Part shown: piece by piece, positions 6,483 through 7,495 of the stretch
How positions within the stretch are numbered: the first letter of the stretch is position 1
Layout: each line of letters opens with the position of its first letter
Assembly: GCA_002707085.1 (NCBI GenBank)
Contig: PALY01000033.1
Location: 13,928-21,422, forward strand
DNA: 7,495 bases
Direction: 5' to 3'
From: Deltaproteobacteria bacterium
GTDB taxonomy: Bacteria; Myxococcota_A; UBA796
Notes under the pieces: generated by a model
The model's input: only the letters and a program-made list of their open reading frames with translations
Databases searched by the model: none
What the model was told of the DNA's origin: nothing
Made by a program: the position numbers and the translations under genes

Positions 6483-7109
6483 CTATTTAGGTTGCCTTTG
6501 AGGGGTCGGATCTAAGGCTTCGGGAATCCGGTAAACAGTGAAGCCGTGTATGGGGCTGGACTCTGCATTGATCTTCCAGGCGACAATCAGTTCAAGGCCA
6601 GGAACATTGTCCGCTTGAACGATCCGAATTTCACATATGCTTGCGGGCCGGCCCAGTGTGTTTTCTGCGATCAATCTTCCTTCTCGGGTGATTTGAATTT
6701 GTGGGTTCATGGGATCACCAGCAATCGATCCTGCGATGGGTTGACCTCCGAATTCACCTTCAGCCCGCACGTCATCTTGGCATTCAACACCCAGCTTTTC
6801 GTAGTTGCTGATGTCGATAGGTAAGACCATGGGAGTGACGTTTACCAAAGGCCGCATTGCTGGTTGTCCTGGGCTGCCATCGACACCGACGATGAAGTCA
6901 CCGGGTCGCCACCATGCCTGGAGGTTCGGTTGGGCAACATCAGTAGCGGGAACCAACGGTGGAACGGCTTCCACCGCTGGACTTATACAGAACGAAAGAA
7001 AAACCCCAGACAGCCAATAAATCCCGCGGCGAGAGACAATTCCACCAATAGTTCGTACATAGAGGACCCCCCTAAGACACACATTGGGGGTGATTTTCAT
7101 GATGCGCAA
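6483..7109 (-). CDS. Secreted or periplasmic protein of unknown function at the head of the Mla-type operon
   Basis: The open frame encodes up to 208 aa. After an N-terminal stretch there is a Sec-type signal peptide: basic residues (RR at 27-28), a hydrophobic core (YWLSGVFLSFCI) and a plausible cleavage after AVEA near residue 48. The mature part (about 160 aa) contains AWWRPGDFIVGVDG and, near the C-terminus, PGLELIVAWKINAESSPIHG, suggesting beta strands. I see no MlaC, MlaA or lipobox features and do not recognise the family. The start is uncertain: TTG at 7109, ATG at 7100 and GTG at 7082 are in frame, and none has a Shine-Dalgarno sequence. The ATG at 7100 is the most conventional choice. 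The gene leads the permease genes by 25 bases, so cotranscription is likely and a periplasmic role in lipid transport is possible but unproven. Confidence 0.65.
   Translation of the reverse strand: MRIMKITPNVCLRGVLYVRTIGGIVSRRGIYWLSGVFLSFCISPAVEAVPPLVPATDVAQPNLQAWWRPGDFIVGVDGSPGQPAMRPLVNVTPMVLPIDISNYEKLGVECQDDVRAEGEFGGQPIAGSIAGDPMNPQIQITREGRLIAENTLGRPASICEIRIVQADNVPGLELIVAWKINAESSPIHGFTVYRIPEALDPTPQRQPK
6983..7060 (-). CDS. Possible 25-aa hydrophobic small ORF overlapping the 208-aa gene in another frame
   Basis: An ATG at 7060-7058 is preceded, six bases upstream, by AGGGGGG, the best Shine-Dalgarno-like sequence in this region. The frame reads MYELLVELSLAAGFIGCLGF, then FFRSV, and stops at TAA 6985-6983. 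It is a hydrophobic peptide that could be a small membrane protein, a translational leader, or the true N-terminus of the 208-aa protein if one base is wrong or a -1 frameshift occurs. Such a short frame can arise by chance, so confidence is low. Confidence 0.3.
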   Translation of the reverse strand: MYELLVELSLAAGFIGCLGFFFRSV

Positions 7110-7279
7110 GCAATATTGGGTTTTCTGTACATGGCTGTCGGCTGGGTGTGCGTTGAGTTTCTTGGTTTGCGTTGAGTTTCTTGGTTTGCGTTGAGTTTGC
7201 TTTGTGACGATCTTCAGTAATTGCCTAACTAGTGAAAAGGGTCACTGCCTGTTTGTCTTCGTCGTGATATCGGGCCGGC
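7110..7279. promoter_or_regulatory. Divergent intergenic region with tandem repeats and candidate promoters
   Basis: These 170 bases separate the Mla-type operon (minus) from the hydrolase gene (plus). On the minus strand CCGACA, 17 bases, then CAATAT (7113-7118) is a weak sigma-70 candidate that would start transcription near 7105. On the plus strand TTGTGA (7202-7207), 18 bases, then TAACTA (7226-7231) is another weak candidate. A 19-bp tandem repeat lies between the two candidates, and an inverted repeat lies downstream of the plus-strand one. Promoter positions are tentative. Confidence 0.4.
7149..7198. repeat. 19-bp direct tandem repeat, 2.6 copies
   Basis: The unit TGCGTTGAGTTTCTTGGTT occurs exactly at 7149-7167 and 7168-7186, followed by the first 12 bases at 7187-7198. 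The array lies between the candidate divergent promoters and is outside any supported gene. It could be a set of protein-binding sites or a simple replication-slippage product; 19 bp is slightly less than two helical turns. Confidence 0.9.
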
Positions 7280-7298
7280 GTGACGACCCTATTTTCAC
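7232..7298 (+). promoter_or_regulatory. Imperfect inverted repeat enclosing the GTG start of the hydrolase gene
   Basis: GTGAAAAGGGTCAC (7232-7245) is complementary to GTGACGACCCTATTTTCAC (7280-7298), giving 14 pairs interrupted by three-base and two-base bulges on the right arm, with a 34-base loop. The right arm begins with the start codon of the downstream gene, so the folded RNA would pair that codon. The arms and pairing are read directly; a regulatory role is inference. Confidence 0.4.
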
Positions 7299-7495
7299 GC
7301 GACGTTCAGGTAGCGGTCCTATCATCGGGATCGAAGGGCAACTGTACGTATATCGGGGATGGTCGATGCGGTGTTCTTATCGATTGCGGCTTGTCGACCA
7401 AACAGATCCTATTGAGAATGAAGGACATCGGATTAGACGGTGCGCCAATCGACGCAGTCTTGGTCACACACGAACATTCTGATCATGCGGGCTCG
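7280..7495 (+). CDS. Metallo-beta-lactamase-fold hydrolase (YycJ/WalJ-like), N-terminal part only
   Basis: The frame starting at GTG 7280 runs open to the window edge (72 residues). It reads LSSGSKGNCTYI at 14-25, CGVLIDCGLSTKQI at 29-42 and VLVTHEHSDHAGS at 60-72. THEHSDH is the HxHxDH metal-binding motif of the metallo-beta-lactamase fold. The SSGSKGNC opening and the ID-GLS-KQI segment are typical of the YycJ/WalJ branch, proposed to be involved in DNA metabolism. The rest of the catalytic residues lie beyond the window. An in-frame TGA at 7265-7267 rules out a longer N-terminus and leaves GTG as the only sensible start, although it lacks a clear ribosome binding site and sits inside an inverted repeat. 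The gene is divergent from the Mla-type operon with no obvious functional link. Confidence 0.85.
   Translation, partial: MTTLFSRDVQVAVLSSGSKGNCTYIGDGRCGVLIDCGLSTKQILLRMKDIGLDGAPIDAVLVTHEHSDHAGS

Noticed and set aside
6015..6515. Plus-strand open frame of 166 codons opposite the first permease gene
   Set aside because: Antisense shadow of an MlaE-family membrane protein, with Met/Ser/Ala-rich composition that follows from the codons of the real gene.
6999..7010. Programmed -1 frameshift site in the GGGGTTTTTC run
   Set aside because: The codons CTG GGG TTT TTC in the small frame do not form a proper X-XXY-YYZ heptamer, so a dedicated slippery site is not supported; a sequence error or alternative start remains possible.
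7149..7198. Tandem repeats as a possible CRISPR array
   Set aside because: The copies are directly adjacent with no spacers, the unit is only 19 bp and there are fewer than three copies; no cas genes are present.
7204..7482. Plus-strand open frame of 92 codons overlapping the hydrolase start
   Set aside because: A different frame through the same region contains the metallo-beta-lactamase motif THEHSDH; this frame has no domain features.

Overview
The window looks like chromosome of a Gram-negative, double-membraned bacterium. It encodes envelope machinery: a YfgM-like periplasmic TPR protein next to a BamB-like beta-propeller, and an Mla/MCE phospholipid transporter. A lipoprotein carrying an 'EVEPND' pre-peptidase-type motif, and the use of two different MlaE permeases, would suit a deltaproteobacterial or Myxococcota-like lineage. 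That placement is inference; there is no rRNA or other phylogenetic marker here.

Layout from left to right. (1) Minus strand, 1-817: a putative lipoprotein gene (122-817) runs into a secreted-protein gene cut by the left edge (1-125), with an ATGA overlap. (2) A 117-bp divergent promoter region, 818-934. (3) Plus strand, 935-3244: a tightly overlapping operon of yfgM-like, bamB-like and a 98-aa gene of unknown function. (4) Minus strand, 3254-7109, convergent with operon 3 across a 9-bp gap: a secreted protein of unknown function, two MlaE-type permeases, an MlaF-type ATPase and an MlaD-type MCE protein, listed in transcription order. (5) A 170-bp divergent intergenic region, 7110-7279, with a 19-bp tandem repeat and an imperfect inverted repeat. 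(6) Plus strand, from 7280 off the right edge: the N-terminus of a metallo-beta-lactamase-fold hydrolase of the YycJ/WalJ kind. Its reading frame starts at a GTG and includes the THEHSDH metal-binding motif.

How the genes fit together. The yfgM-bamB pair matches the gene order known from Escherichia coli (hisS-yfgM-bamB-der) and points to outer-membrane protein biogenesis. The minus-strand cluster should form an inner-membrane ABC transporter: two permease chains, an ATPase, and a membrane-anchored MCE ring protein with an unusually long helical C-terminus. It would move lipids between the inner and outer membranes. MlaA, MlaB and MlaC are not in the window. I saw no mobile elements, CRISPR arrays, tRNA or rRNA genes. 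The most unusual points are the heterologous MlaE pair, the missing lipobox in the BamB-like protein, the conflicting start signals of the 208-aa gene, and the structured divergent region at 7110-7298.
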